A stretch of 64,000 nt of DNA from JACVRW01 sp963812415 (GTDB lineage: Bacteria; Actinomycetota; Thermoleophilia; Solirubrobacterales; Thermoleophilaceae). The translations under genes and the position numbers were made by a program. The DNA lies in the NCBI GenBank assembly GCA_963812415.1, contig CAWEVH010000031.1:3467-67466 (forward strand). Direction: 5' to 3'. The notes under the pieces are model-generated. The model saw nothing but the letters and a program-made list of their open reading frames with translations. It ran no database searches and was not told the origin of the DNA. Positions 19,259-27,695 of this stretch are shown piece by piece. Every line of letters begins with the position of its first letter. Positions within the stretch are counted from its first letter, which is position 1.

Positions 19259-20290
19259 TCAGCCGACCGGCTGGATCGCCGACGCCCCAGCGGAGCGCTC
19301 CAACGCGTGCTCTCGTATCGTGAGCCGTATCAGCGACTCGATCCCGGGGCCAGACACCAGCGAGCTGGCGATTCGACCCGCGGGCGAGACCACCACTGCG
19401 GTGGGAGTCACCCCGACCCGGTATGCCTGGGTCACCTCCCAGGCCTCCTGCAGCAGGACGTCCGCGGAGCGGTTGCGCACAGCGAGGAGGTTGTCCGCGG
19501 GGGCGCCGTCGCTGACGATGGCGATGGTGACGTCGGCCGCGAGCGCCGGCTGCCAGCGGCCGGCGGAGGCGAACATTTCCAGGCATGAGCTACAGCCCGG
19601 TGAGACGAAGACGAGGGCGACCGGCTTACCTCGCGCACGCAGCGCGTCCAGCGTCACGGTCTCGCCCTCGCGGGCGCTCTTGAGGGTGAATCCCGGAGCC
19701 ATGGAGCCGACGGGCAGCCCTGGCGGCAGCGTCTCGAGCTTGCTTTGGGCGTCGTCGAGATCTCGCCGAAGGGTGCGGGTCTCTCGCCAGAAGTGGAGAG
19801 CGAACGCGCCGAGAACGGCGGCGACCACGCACACGGTGATCGCCACGAGCTCGGCGGCCGTCCGGTCCGCCACCCACGCGGAGATAGACGGCCCCGGACC
19901 CTCCGCGACCACCAGGGCCGCGGGCGCGGCGAGCGCCAGATTGCGCACCAGCGTCCCCCGCCCCGCCGGGGCGGAGTGAAGCTGGCCGAAGCAGTTGCAG
20001 TCGGGGGCCCGTCCCTGGAGCATGGCGTAGCCGATCCCCACGCTGAACGCGAGGAGCAGGAACAGGGCCGCGAGGCCTCCCCATTGCGCCGTGGCCGGGG
20101 GCAGGAGGGCTAGCGCCGTGCCGAGCTCAGCGAGCGGCAGCGCGATCGCGACCGCGGGCCGCAGGCGTGCCGGAACGCCGAAGCCCGCCAGGGCCCTGAG
20201 CGTTCCCGGTCGGTCGCGGAGCTTGGCAACCCCGGCGATGACGAAGACCACGCCGAGCAGTACCCGCGCGCCAACCAGCAGAGAGCCCAT
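19259..20290 (-). CDS. MauE-like membrane protein fused to thioredoxin-fold redoxin
   Basis: Residues 1-165 form a MauE/DoxX-like domain with about five membrane spans (5-23, 45-64, 69-91, 113-130, 145-168). The diagnostic MauE motif is present as APDCNCFGQL, with Cys 98 and Cys 100. Residues 190-343 are a redoxin/TlpA-like domain starting SMAPGFTLKS, with an active-site CxxC in SPGCSSCLEMF (Cys 233, Cys 236) and the cis-Pro region GVTPTAVVVSP. In methylamine utilisation, MauE and the thioredoxin-like MauD are separate proteins needed for the disulfide-rich small subunit. Here they are one chain next to a 14-Cys exported protein, so disulfide formation in that protein is the natural inference. 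Confidence 0.85.
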   Translation of the reverse strand: MGSLLVGARVLLGVVFVIAGVAKLRDRPGTLRALAGFGVPARLRPAVAIALPLAELGTALALLPPATAQWGGLAALFLLLAFSVGIGYAMLQGRAPDCNCFGQLHSAPAGRGTLVRNLALAAPAALVVAEGPGPSISAWVADRTAAELVAITVCVVAAVLGAFALHFWRETRTLRRDLDDAQSKLETLPPGLPVGSMAPGFTLKSAREGETVTLDALRARGKPVALVFVSPGCSSCLEMFASAGRWQPALAADVTIAIVSDGAPADNLLAVRNRSADVLLQEAWEVTQAYRVGVTPTAVVVSPAGRIASSLVSGPGIESLIRLTIREHALERSAGASAIQPVG

Positions 20291-20346
20291 TGCGCCACTG
20301 TAGCGGCAATTTGGCGACCTAGCGATACCTCTATATCCGTGTCACC
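20291..20346. promoter_or_regulatory. Shared divergent promoter region of MauE-redoxin and HprK-like genes
   Basis: Only 56 bases separate the two divergent starts. On the plus strand TTGGCG (20311) and TATATC (20332) could form a promoter with a short 15-base spacer, placing transcription start close to ATG 20347. No ribosome binding site is visible, so the HprK-like message may be leaderless. The region is notably AT-richer than its surroundings. Confidence 0.35.
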
Positions 20347-21180
20347 ATGGGCGCTGACATGAGCGACCTGGGGCGAAATGGCCGTGTGCGCGAGACGGAG
20401 ATGGCCTTCGAGGCGTATGGCGTGCGCCTGGCCGTCGCCGCGGGCGACCAGGAGGTCCTGGAGCGGGTGCTGCAGTTCATGCCGCCCGGCGCGGAGCCGT
20501 GCCCGCCCGAGACGGTCGAGTGCCGCTTCTCGCTCGTGCGCGGAGAGCTCGGCACCTATTCGATCCACCGAAACGGCAAGCGGCTCAACGGCACCAAGAG
20601 CCTCCAGCTGGACGTGGCGCTGGAGCTGCTCGACTCTCAGATTCGGATCTACCTCGGGCGCAGAGCGCCCGACGCGATCTTCATCCACGCCGGCGCCGTC
20701 TCCCACCGGGGGGTGGCCGTGGTGATGCCGGGCATGAGCTTTGCCGGCAAGACGACCCTCGTCGCCGCGCTCGTTCGGGCGGGCGCCCTCTACTACTCCG
20801 ACGAGTTCGCGGTCATCGACCGGGAAGGGTTCGTGAACCCGTACCCGAAGCCGCTCTCGGTGCGCACCAACGGGTGGATGCAGATCGATCAGACGGTCGA
20901 GAGCCACGGCGGGGTCACGGGAGAGGGTCGCGTGCCGCTCGGGATGATCGTGATCACGAGCTATCGCGCCGACGCCGAATGGAGCCCGCAGCAGCGCTCG
21001 CAAGGAGCCGGTGCGATGGCTCTGCTGGCGAACGCCGTTCCCGCCCGCGAGCGCTCCCAGGAGGTCATGGAGGTGGTCTCGCGGGCCGCCGAGGGAGCGC
21101 TGGTGATCGAGAGCGACCGTGCCGAGGCCGACGCGATCGCGCCGCTATTGCTGCAAGAGCTCGAGCGACGCGCCGCCTGA
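20347..21180 (+). CDS. HprK-related P-loop kinase
   Basis: The protein is 277 residues. The C-terminal two thirds resemble the HPr kinase catalytic core: IFIHAGAVSH at 111-120, the P-loop PGMSFAGKTTLVAAL at 128-142 and YYSDEFAVID at 149-158, where Ser-Asp-Glu corresponds to the catalytic Asp region. A PKPLSVRT segment follows near 168-175. The N-terminal 90 residues are not the usual HprK N-domain, and no HPr gene is visible, so carbon-catabolite control is unlikely. HprK-like kinases of paeninodin-type lasso clusters phosphorylate the C-terminal residue of a peptide precursor. Beside a PqqD protein and a nucleotidyltransferase, peptide phosphorylation is the leading idea. The 3' end overlaps the convergent GT-C gene by 36 bases. 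Confidence 0.8.
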   Translation: MGADMSDLGRNGRVRETEMAFEAYGVRLAVAAGDQEVLERVLQFMPPGAEPCPPETVECRFSLVRGELGTYSIHRNGKRLNGTKSLQLDVALELLDSQIRIYLGRRAPDAIFIHAGAVSHRGVAVVMPGMSFAGKTTLVAALVRAGALYYSDEFAVIDREGFVNPYPKPLSVRTNGWMQIDQTVESHGGVTGEGRVPLGMIVITSYRADAEWSPQQRSQGAGAMALLANAVPARERSQEVMEVVSRAAEGALVIESDRAEADAIAPLLLQELERRAA

Positions 21181-22509
21181 GCCGGCTCTGCCGGCGCCGA
21201 CGCCGGTACGGCGCCTGCCTCTGGCCGTCGACGGGCGCCCGGCTCGGGCGAACTGCTGGTCGGGGCCGTATGCCGCGAACAGGGCCACGAAGACGAGCGG
21301 CGCGAACCACAGCACGTACGACGGCAACCAGAAGGTGACCGTCAACTCGAAGGCGACGATCACGGCAGCGCCGAGCGCGGCAACCTGCAACGGCCCCCGC
21401 CGCGCGGGCACGAACGCAAGCAGCAGCGACAGTCCGACCGCGGCGGCACGTGCCACGGGCTGCACCGTCTGCAGCTCGGGGAACAGCCACCAGACCGTGG
21501 ACCCGACCTCGCGAGCGGCCTGAAAGCCGACGGTTCGATCGTAGATCTCCCGGATGCCCCCATCGGGAATGACGGGCAGGAAGATCGCGGCGGACACGAG
21601 GATGAAGCTCCCTGCGAAGACGAGCGCGGAGCGGCCGCGTCGCTCATCGGCCGCGGTTGCGAACAAGGGCACGACGGCCCCGGGTGCGAACTTCGTCGCG
21701 GCCGCCAGAGCCGTGATGGCCCCCCGCAGCGGAGGCGACCCCAGCGCGAGCAGCGCGGCCACGAGCAGCAGCGCAACGAGGCCGTCGTTGGAGCCGTGTT
21801 TCAGAGCGTAGAGCGTGTACGGACAGCTGGCCCAGGCGAACGCGAGCACCAGGCCGAGGGCCCTGCCGTTGCCCGGATGCAGCCGCCCGCCCAGGAGGAA
21901 CAGACCCAGCATCGTCAGCAGGTCGAAGCTGACGGCCGCCGCGCGGGCGGCCCAGTAGTGGCCGCGCCGGACCTCCACGAAGGCGGGCGTTTCCGGCGCC
22001 TCCCTTCCGGTCCACTTGGCAGCCCGCTCGAACGGCACGTAGAACAGGTAGATGCTCGGCCCATAGGTGTTGCCCTGCGGGTCGCCCCTCGACAGAGGCT
22101 CGTCGTACAGGCCCTTCCCCTCGGCGATCTGGCGGGCGCCCTCCGCACTGACGCGCCCCACGTCCACCACCCCGGTCTGGTCGACCTTGACGTACGCGAT
22201 CCGGAAGCAGGTCAACCCGATCAGAGCGACGAGAAGCCACGTCATCGGGACCAGGGGGACCAGCGGCCCGGTCGGGCGCGGCGGCCGAAAGCCCACCATG
22301 AGCATCCGTACGAGCAGGTAGAGGAGCCCTACCGCCAGCAGGACGATTCCGGCGTGGTACTGGCTCATCGGCCCGCCGATCTCGAGGATGCGCACCAGCA
22401 GGAATCCGACTCCCACGAGCGCGAGCAGGTCGAAATGCAGCAGTCGAAATGGCCGGCGAGGATCGACGAACGGAGCGATGCTGAGCAGCCCGAGGGCGAG
22501 CCAGACCAC
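21145..22509 (-). CDS. GT87-like polyprenol-dependent glycosyltransferase (GT-C)
   Basis: This intact 454-residue membrane protein has about ten to twelve spans. After the fifth span comes a long polar loop with VDVGRVSAEGARQIAEGKGLYDEPLS split by the acidic residues expected of a GT-C catalytic loop, then NTYGPSIYLFYVPFE. The KHGSNDGLVALLLVAALLAL and ATKFAPGAVVPLF segments match the DUF2029/GT87 family, whose members add mannose or arabinose from polyprenyl-phosphate donors on the outer membrane face. The Gly/Arg-rich C-terminal tail is cytoplasmic and low complexity. Confidence 0.75.
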   Translation of the reverse strand: MVWLALGLLSIAPFVDPRRPFRLLHFDLLALVGVGFLLVRILEIGGPMSQYHAGIVLLAVGLLYLLVRMLMVGFRPPRPTGPLVPLVPMTWLLVALIGLTCFRIAYVKVDQTGVVDVGRVSAEGARQIAEGKGLYDEPLSRGDPQGNTYGPSIYLFYVPFERAAKWTGREAPETPAFVEVRRGHYWAARAAAVSFDLLTMLGLFLLGGRLHPGNGRALGLVLAFAWASCPYTLYALKHGSNDGLVALLLVAALLALGSPPLRGAITALAAATKFAPGAVVPLFATAADERRGRSALVFAGSFILVSAAIFLPVIPDGGIREIYDRTVGFQAAREVGSTVWWLFPELQTVQPVARAAAVGLSLLLAFVPARRGPLQVAALGAAVIVAFELTVTFWLPSYVLWFAPLVFVALFAAYGPDQQFARAGRPSTARGRRRTGVGAGRAGSGGASLELLQQ

Positions 22510-22552
22510 GGCGCCAGCTTAGGTCAGGCGTCGGCTCGGACCGTAGCCGTGC

Positions 22553-23306
22553 TCAGCGGCTCTCGAAGATCGCGACTCGAGCCGGGCCGACACCGATCCG
22601 CCGCTGCTTCTTCACCAGGCGAAACCGCTCAGAGGCGACATCCGGCGGCTGCCAGCCCGGCGGGACGACGTAGATCAGCCGGACACGCCGCGGGTTGCGG
22701 TCGAGCGACTCGACGATGCGTTCCACCACCACGTCGAACGTGTCGCTCCCAAAGGGGTGGTAGAAGTAACCGACGGTGAGATCGTCGGGCACCCGGTAGG
22801 TCGTTGCGTCGGCGACGACGATCTCGACGTCCCGGCATCGGTGCTGATGTCTGCGCGCCGCCAGGGCGGTGCGAGCGGCCTCGGCCAGGGCCGGGGAGAT
22901 CTCGACTCCGATGACCCGGCGGAAGGGCCATCTCGCGGCCTGATGGACGGCTCGACCCTTGCCACAGCCGAAGTCCAAGAACGTGTCGCGATCGGAGACG
23001 CCGAGGTAGCGGAGCGCCCGCGGTACCACGTGCCAGCTCGATGGCGCGTAGTGCAATCGATCGGGATGGTCGTGCTCGGGTTCATGGGCAAAGCCCGCGG
23101 TGTCGAGCCCCCGGTCCAACACATAGGCTTGCGAGCCGTTCCGACTCGCGCGCGAGCGCGACCTGCGCCAGCCACACACGACGTCGCGCGTTCTTCACCA
23201 GCCCCTTCCGCAACTCCGCCCGAGCCGGGGTTTGAGCCATCTGTCGCTGCTGCTGTGCCGCCCAGCGCTCGAGCCTGTCCTGCCGAGTTGTGACGTCGTC
23301 AGTCAC
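22553..23306 (-). CDS. Class I SAM-dependent methyltransferase, one frame break
   Basis: From ATG 23306 the N-terminus is a charged helical region (RLERWAAQQQRQMAQ, KGLVKNARRRVWLAQ). A frame break near 23125 leads to YVLDRGLDTAGFAHEPEHDH. The SAM-binding motif is FLDFGCGKGRAV, followed by VIGVEISPALAE and VVADATTYRVP. A YFYHPFGSDTF segment follows. This plan, with the sequence HYAPSSW before motif I, resembles SAM methyltransferases common in actinobacterial glycan loci. The target is not predictable. Confidence 0.72.
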
Positions 23307-23354
23307 GACGGGCGCGTGTTCGCATCGGAATCGTTGAGCCCCACCGGGTTTCCA

Positions 23355-24327
23355 TCATCGCACCCATCTCCCCGATGCGCGCGCATCGACGGTGCGAAGC
23401 CAGAAGGCGTGACCGTGGCGGCTCGATTCCGTCGAGCCGTCGATCGGACCAGAGCGGGTCGGTGAGCGATCCGAGCTCGGGATCTCGACTCGCATAGAAG
23501 GTCGGCAAGCACGGGCTCGATCGCCTGGTTGCCGGCGAGCAGGTGGGCGGCCAGCAGGTACTGCTCCGAGTAGTAGCGGTCGGCGAACTCGGCGCGGATA
23601 GTCGTACGGCAGGAACACGTCGTGCACGCCGACGAGGACTCCGCCGGCGAGCTGTGACAGCACCTCGAGGAAGAAGACCGTCGCATCCGAGTTCATGAAC
23701 GTCCGGTGCGAGCCGTCGAAAAAGAGCACGTCGCCGTCGGACAGCTCGTCGAATACGGACAGGTCTGCGGCTTCGAGCGGCATGCGAAGCACGCGGTCGC
23801 AGAGCGCCTCGACGTCCGCGCGCGGCTGCGGGTCGATGGAGATGATCCGCGTTTCGAGCTGGCCGTCGCGCCGCGCGCGCGCCGCGAACTTGGTCGAGCT
23901 GCCGGAGCCGATCTCGAGATAGAGCGCCGGTGCACGGCTTCGGATGAAGGCGTAGATGGCCGCGCCGTCCAGGGCGAGGCAGCCAGTCGTTAACCCACGA
24001 GGGCTCCCGCGGATCCTGCGCCTGTACGTCGATCTCGACGAGGGAGTCGCGGTAGGCCGCGATCGTCTCGAGCGACGTCCGATAGGTCGCGTCGCCGCTT
24101 GCGATGATCCGCTCGAGTTCCGGGTGAGGGTTCCAGCGCGGCGCGTTGGACGCGGAAGTCGGGTACTCGATCCGGACCGTGTAGTGGGCGTCCGGTTTGA
24201 ACCCCTTCCGTCTGAGCCAGCGCGACAGTCGCCGGCGAGGTCCGGCAGGTAGCAGCCGCCGCAGCCCGTGCAACCGTCGTCTCATCGTCGCCGGCAAGCC
24301 GCCGATGGTACGTCCTGCCGGCCTCAC
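23355..24327 (-). CDS. Class I SAM-dependent methyltransferase, several frame breaks
   Basis: The N-terminus (LRRKGFKPDAHYTVRIEYP, then ELERIIASGDATYR) is in one frame from the start codon, with ATG 24327 or 24285 possible. The SAM-binding core is recovered in a second frame as ALYLEIGSGSSTKFAA, followed by IISIDPQPR. LRMPLEAADLSVFDEL, DVLFFDGSHRTFMNSD and GVHDVFLPYDYP follow near 23600-23790. A further break gives YYSEQYLLAAHLLAG, and the C-terminus HAFWLRT ends at 23355. This is the family of GSSTK/DGSHR methyltransferases found next to glycosyltransferases. Three or more breaks make it non-functional as written. Confidence 0.68.
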
Positions 24328-24362
24328 CTTCGTAGCCCTGGGCTTCCGATACTTTCGCCAGG

Positions 24363-25370
24363 ATGGAAGTGGACGGCGACTCTCAGGTGCCGGTCTCGCT
24401 GATCGTCACCGTGCGAAACGACCGGGAGGGGTTCGCGGAGCTGCTGGACGGCATCAGCCGACGCAGACCGAGATGCCAGACGAGATCGTCATCGTCGACG
24501 GTGGATCTCACGACGGGACCCTCCAGGAGCTGCAGGTCCGTGAGGCCGATCTGCCGCCGCTCCGGGTGCTCGTCGCCCCGGGGGCGAACATCGCGGCCGG
24601 CCGAAACATCGCGGTGCGCGAAGCCCGCCACGACTGGATCGCCTGCACGGACGCCGGCTGCCGGCCGGTGCCGGGGTGGCTCGCGGCCCTGAAGCGAGCC
24701 AGGGCGCGCGGCGACATCGCCGCGGGAACGTTCGTGGTCGAGGCCGAGACGCCACTCGACCGTGCGGTGGCGTGCGCGCACTATCCGGTGCTCGACGAGG
24801 TCGACGAGGAGGATCCGTTCGTTCGCGCTCTCACATCGCCTGTTCGGGCGCAACTTTCGTCCGGAGCACGCGGGCGGGCGCTCGATGGCCTTCTCGCGCG
24901 CGGCGTGGGAGGAGGTCGGCGGCTTCCCGGAGCACGTCTACGCGGGTGAGGACCTCGCCTTCAGCGCGGCCGCGATCGACCGTGGCTTCTCCCCCACGCT
25001 GGTCGAGGAGGCAGCGGTGTACTGGCGTCCCCGGACGACGTGGCTCGCGACCGCCGCGATGTTCGCGACCTACACCCGCGGCGACATACGGACACGAGGC
25101 CGTGGCCGCCACGTCGCCCGTCTCGGCGCGTGGTGCGCCGGCCCGGCGCTCGTCGCGCGCGGCGGCGTTGCCGGACGGTTGCTGGTCGCCGGCGGCGCGG
25201 CGGCCTACCTGTGGCTCCCGATGCGCAGGGCGCGGCGGTCGCTGCCGGCGAGGGAGTGGTGGAGGATCCCGCTGCTGGTGGCCCTGAAGGATCTCGCTCA
25301 GCTGGGCGGTGCGGCCGTCGGGCTAGTGGACGCCGTTCGAGGCGTGCCGCAGCCGCCGCCGCGTCGCTGA
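24363..25370 (+). CDS. GT2 glycosyltransferase with C-terminal membrane helix, two frame breaks
   Basis: ATG 24363 starts VSLIVTVRNDREGF. A break near 24460 leads to DEIVIVDGGSHDGT, GANIAAGRNIAV and WIACTDAGCRPVPGWL, where TDAG replaces the common DDD. A second break near 24830 leads to GRSMAFSRAAWEEVGGFPEH and YAGEDLAFS, the acceptor/base region. The C-terminus carries hydrophobic segments (LLVAGGAAAYLWLPM) as in membrane-associated GT2 proteins. Corrected length is about 335 residues. It overlaps the convergent ligase gene by 48 bases. Confidence 0.78.
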
Positions 25371-26591
25371 CGGCTCTCGGTCCGCATCCGCCAGCCCCAC
25401 CATCACCCACACGTGCCGGAAGTGCTCGACGTCCTGGGCGAGCCCGTCGATGCCGAGGCCGAGGAGCCCGGTCCAGATCGCGACCGAGGTCGGGCGCCGC
25501 CGTTCTCGCCACAGCACGGCGACGAGGAACACGAGCGCGGCGAGCGCCGGGATGCCCAGCGTCGCCGCGACGTTCAGGGGCGTCAGGTGGGCCCGGAACG
25601 GCGCGCCGCGGTTCTCGGCGACGAACGAGCCGGGGCCCTGGCCCACCAGCGGGTTCTCGCGGAAGGTCTCGAACCCGGTCACGAGCGCCTCGCGGCGGTT
25701 GCCGGGATCGGGCACGACGTAGGACAGCGTCGAGGGGCGGGTGGGATCCACGCGGACCTTCCCCACGGTCAAGGCGGCCATGATCGCCACCGACGCGAGC
25801 ACCACCACCGCCGCGGCCGCCGCGGCGCGGCGCGGCTCCCAGCGACGGTACGCGGCGCGGATCGCGAGCACCGCGAAGAAGGCGATCGCGCCACGCGAGA
25901 ACGTGGCGAGCACGACGAACGACAGCGCCGCCTGGAGCGCCAACCGCGTCCGGGGACCGAGCGGCGAGCGCTCGAGGTCGATCACCGCCGAGGCGAAGAT
26001 GCAGAAGCTGGCGAGCAGCGGCGGCGACGCGAACCCGGCCGCGACGCGCGCATAGCTGTCCGACTCGATGAACTGCTCGCCGTACGCGCCGATCAGGGAC
26101 GTGTCGACACCCAGGTAGAACAGCGCCAGCCCCACTCCGGCGAGCGCGGCGGTGACCGCCGCGAGCGCGGCCACCACCAGGACGATCGCGTCCCGGCCGG
26201 GCCGGCTGGACGCGAACTCGGACGTCAGCAGCGCGAGCACCGCCAGCTCGGCCACGAGCAGCAGGTTGCGCGCGGCCGTGCCCTGCGCCTCGGCGAAGAT
26301 CGCCGAGACGGCCGTCGCGACGACGTAGGCGAGCAGCGCGAGATGAAACGCGCGCAGCCGCGGCAGGCCGCCCGCGCGGATCCGCTCCCACAGCCAGGCG
26401 AGCGCGGCGAGCGCCAGCAGCGCGTCGCTCCAGCCCGCGCGCTCGTACAGCCCCGACAGCGGCGAGAGCCACTTCCATCCGAGCGCCGCGAGGGCCAGCA
26501 GGTACAGCGCGAGCGCCGGGCTCCGGGCGGCGGCTGCCGCCGCGCCCCGCAGGGCCTCGCGAACGTCCGGCACAGGTGGCGCGGGACCCAT
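25323..26591 (-). CDS. O-antigen ligase/polymerase-like membrane protein
   Basis: This intact 422-residue protein has about eleven membrane spans. The O-antigen ligase domain shows LATFSRGAIAFFAVLAIRAA in the middle and, in the large loop, VPDPGNRREALVTGFETF, NPLVGQGPGSFV and the catalytic-loop region AHLTPLNVAATLGI. The usual HS before the L-x-x-L-x-E motif is AHLTPLN here. It would join lipid-linked glycan to an acceptor or polymerise repeat units outside the membrane. There is no TPR tail, unlike the other two ligases in the window. Confidence 0.82.
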   Translation of the reverse strand: MGPAPPVPDVREALRGAAAAAARSPALALYLLALAALGWKWLSPLSGLYERAGWSDALLALAALAWLWERIRAGGLPRLRAFHLALLAYVVATAVSAIFAEAQGTAARNLLLVAELAVLALLTSEFASSRPGRDAIVLVVAALAAVTAALAGVGLALFYLGVDTSLIGAYGEQFIESDSYARVAAGFASPPLLASFCIFASAVIDLERSPLGPRTRLALQAALSFVVLATFSRGAIAFFAVLAIRAAYRRWEPRRAAAAAAVVVLASVAIMAALTVGKVRVDPTRPSTLSYVVPDPGNRREALVTGFETFRENPLVGQGPGSFVAENRGAPFRAHLTPLNVAATLGIPALAALVFLVAVLWRERRRPTSVAIWTGLLGLGIDGLAQDVEHFRHVWVMVGLADADREPSATRRRLRHASNGVH

Positions 26592-26615
26592 GGTTGCTGC
26601 CAGACTAGGCCGGGA

Positions 26616-27695
26616 GTGGCTCGCGCAAGCTCAATCCTGGTCCTCGCGGCCGCGCTGGTTGCGATGCTCGTCGCGCCCGGCCCCAGCCGCCACGCCACCC
26701 GGCTTCGTCGGCCTCAGCGCCGACGATCTCTACGGCAACGCCGGCCCCTATCGCGACAGCGCGCTCGATGCACAGCGCACGGCGGGCGTAAAGCTCCTTC
26801 GAGTCGCCTTCAGCTGGGCCGGCACCGAGGTCGCGCCCAACTCGTTCGACTTCACCAACTACGACCGCTACGTGCGCGAGGCGGCAGCCCGCGGGATCAC
26901 CATGCTGCCCGGTGCTCTTCGACGCGCCCGACTTCTACTCGAAGCGACCTGCCGGCGGCGGCCAGCGCGGCTACTACCCACCGCGGGACAACGCCGACAT
27001 GGCGCGCTGGGCGACGCTGCTCGTCCAGCGCTACGGACCGAACGGCACGATCTGGCAGGGCCATCCGAACCCGCAGCCCATCACCGCCTGGCAGATCTGG
27101 AACGAGCCCACCCTTCCCGTCTACTGGCGCCCCAGACCGAGCGCCCCGCAGTACATGCAGATGCTCCGGACCGTGGGGTCGGCCATCAAAGCCGTGGATC
27201 CCCAGGCCGAGATCGTGACCGCCGGGCTGCCTCCGAGCTTCCTGCGCGGCGCCATCCGTCTGCAGACGTTCATCGGCCAGATCTACAAGGGCGGCGGCAC
27301 GAGCGCCTTCGACACGCTCGCGATCAACTCCTACGCGTCGAGCGCCAAGGGTCTCGGGAAGCTGATGGGCCAGGTGCGCGGCCTCATGAACAAGCGCGGC
27401 GGCCGGTCCGACAAGATCTGGATCACCGAGCTCGGTTGGTGCGACAAGGGGCCCAAGCACCGCTTCTGCGTCGGTGCGAAGAAGCAGGCCCAGAACATCG
27501 GCTCGCTCGCTGAAGCTCATCAAGAGGAAGCGCAACGCCTGGAAGCTGCGCGGCTTCGTCCTCTTCTCGTGGCGCGACGCGCAGCCCGTGGCGAGGCGCT
27601 TCGACGAGTGGGGCCTCCACACGGGCCTCCTGAACTCCAAGGGCAAGAAGAAGCCCGCCTACAACGCCTTCGTGCGCGGCGTGCGCGGCCTCTAG
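26616..27695 (+). CDS. Secreted PslG/GH39-like glycoside hydrolase, frame breaks
   Basis: GTG 26616 gives a signal peptide (SSILVLAAALVAMLVAPG). After a break near 26685 comes PPGFVGLSADDLYG and LLRVAFSWAGTEVAP. A second break near 26915 leads to VLFDAPDFYSK. The catalytic residues are in WQIWNEPTLP (acid/base Glu) and IWITELGWCD (nucleophile Glu). After a third break near 27510 the ending RGFVLFSWRDAQP and GKKKPAYNAF closes the barrel. Corrected length is about 359 residues. The protein should act outside the cell on the polymer made here. Confidence 0.72.

Noticed and set aside
5101..21180. A lasso-peptide cluster made from asnB, PqqD, the HprK-like kinase and the nucleotidyltransferase
   Set aside because: The AsnB is over 10 kb away, has ordinary glutaminase and synthetase features, and there is no transglutaminase-like B2 protease or short precursor. 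Only the tailoring parallel is kept.
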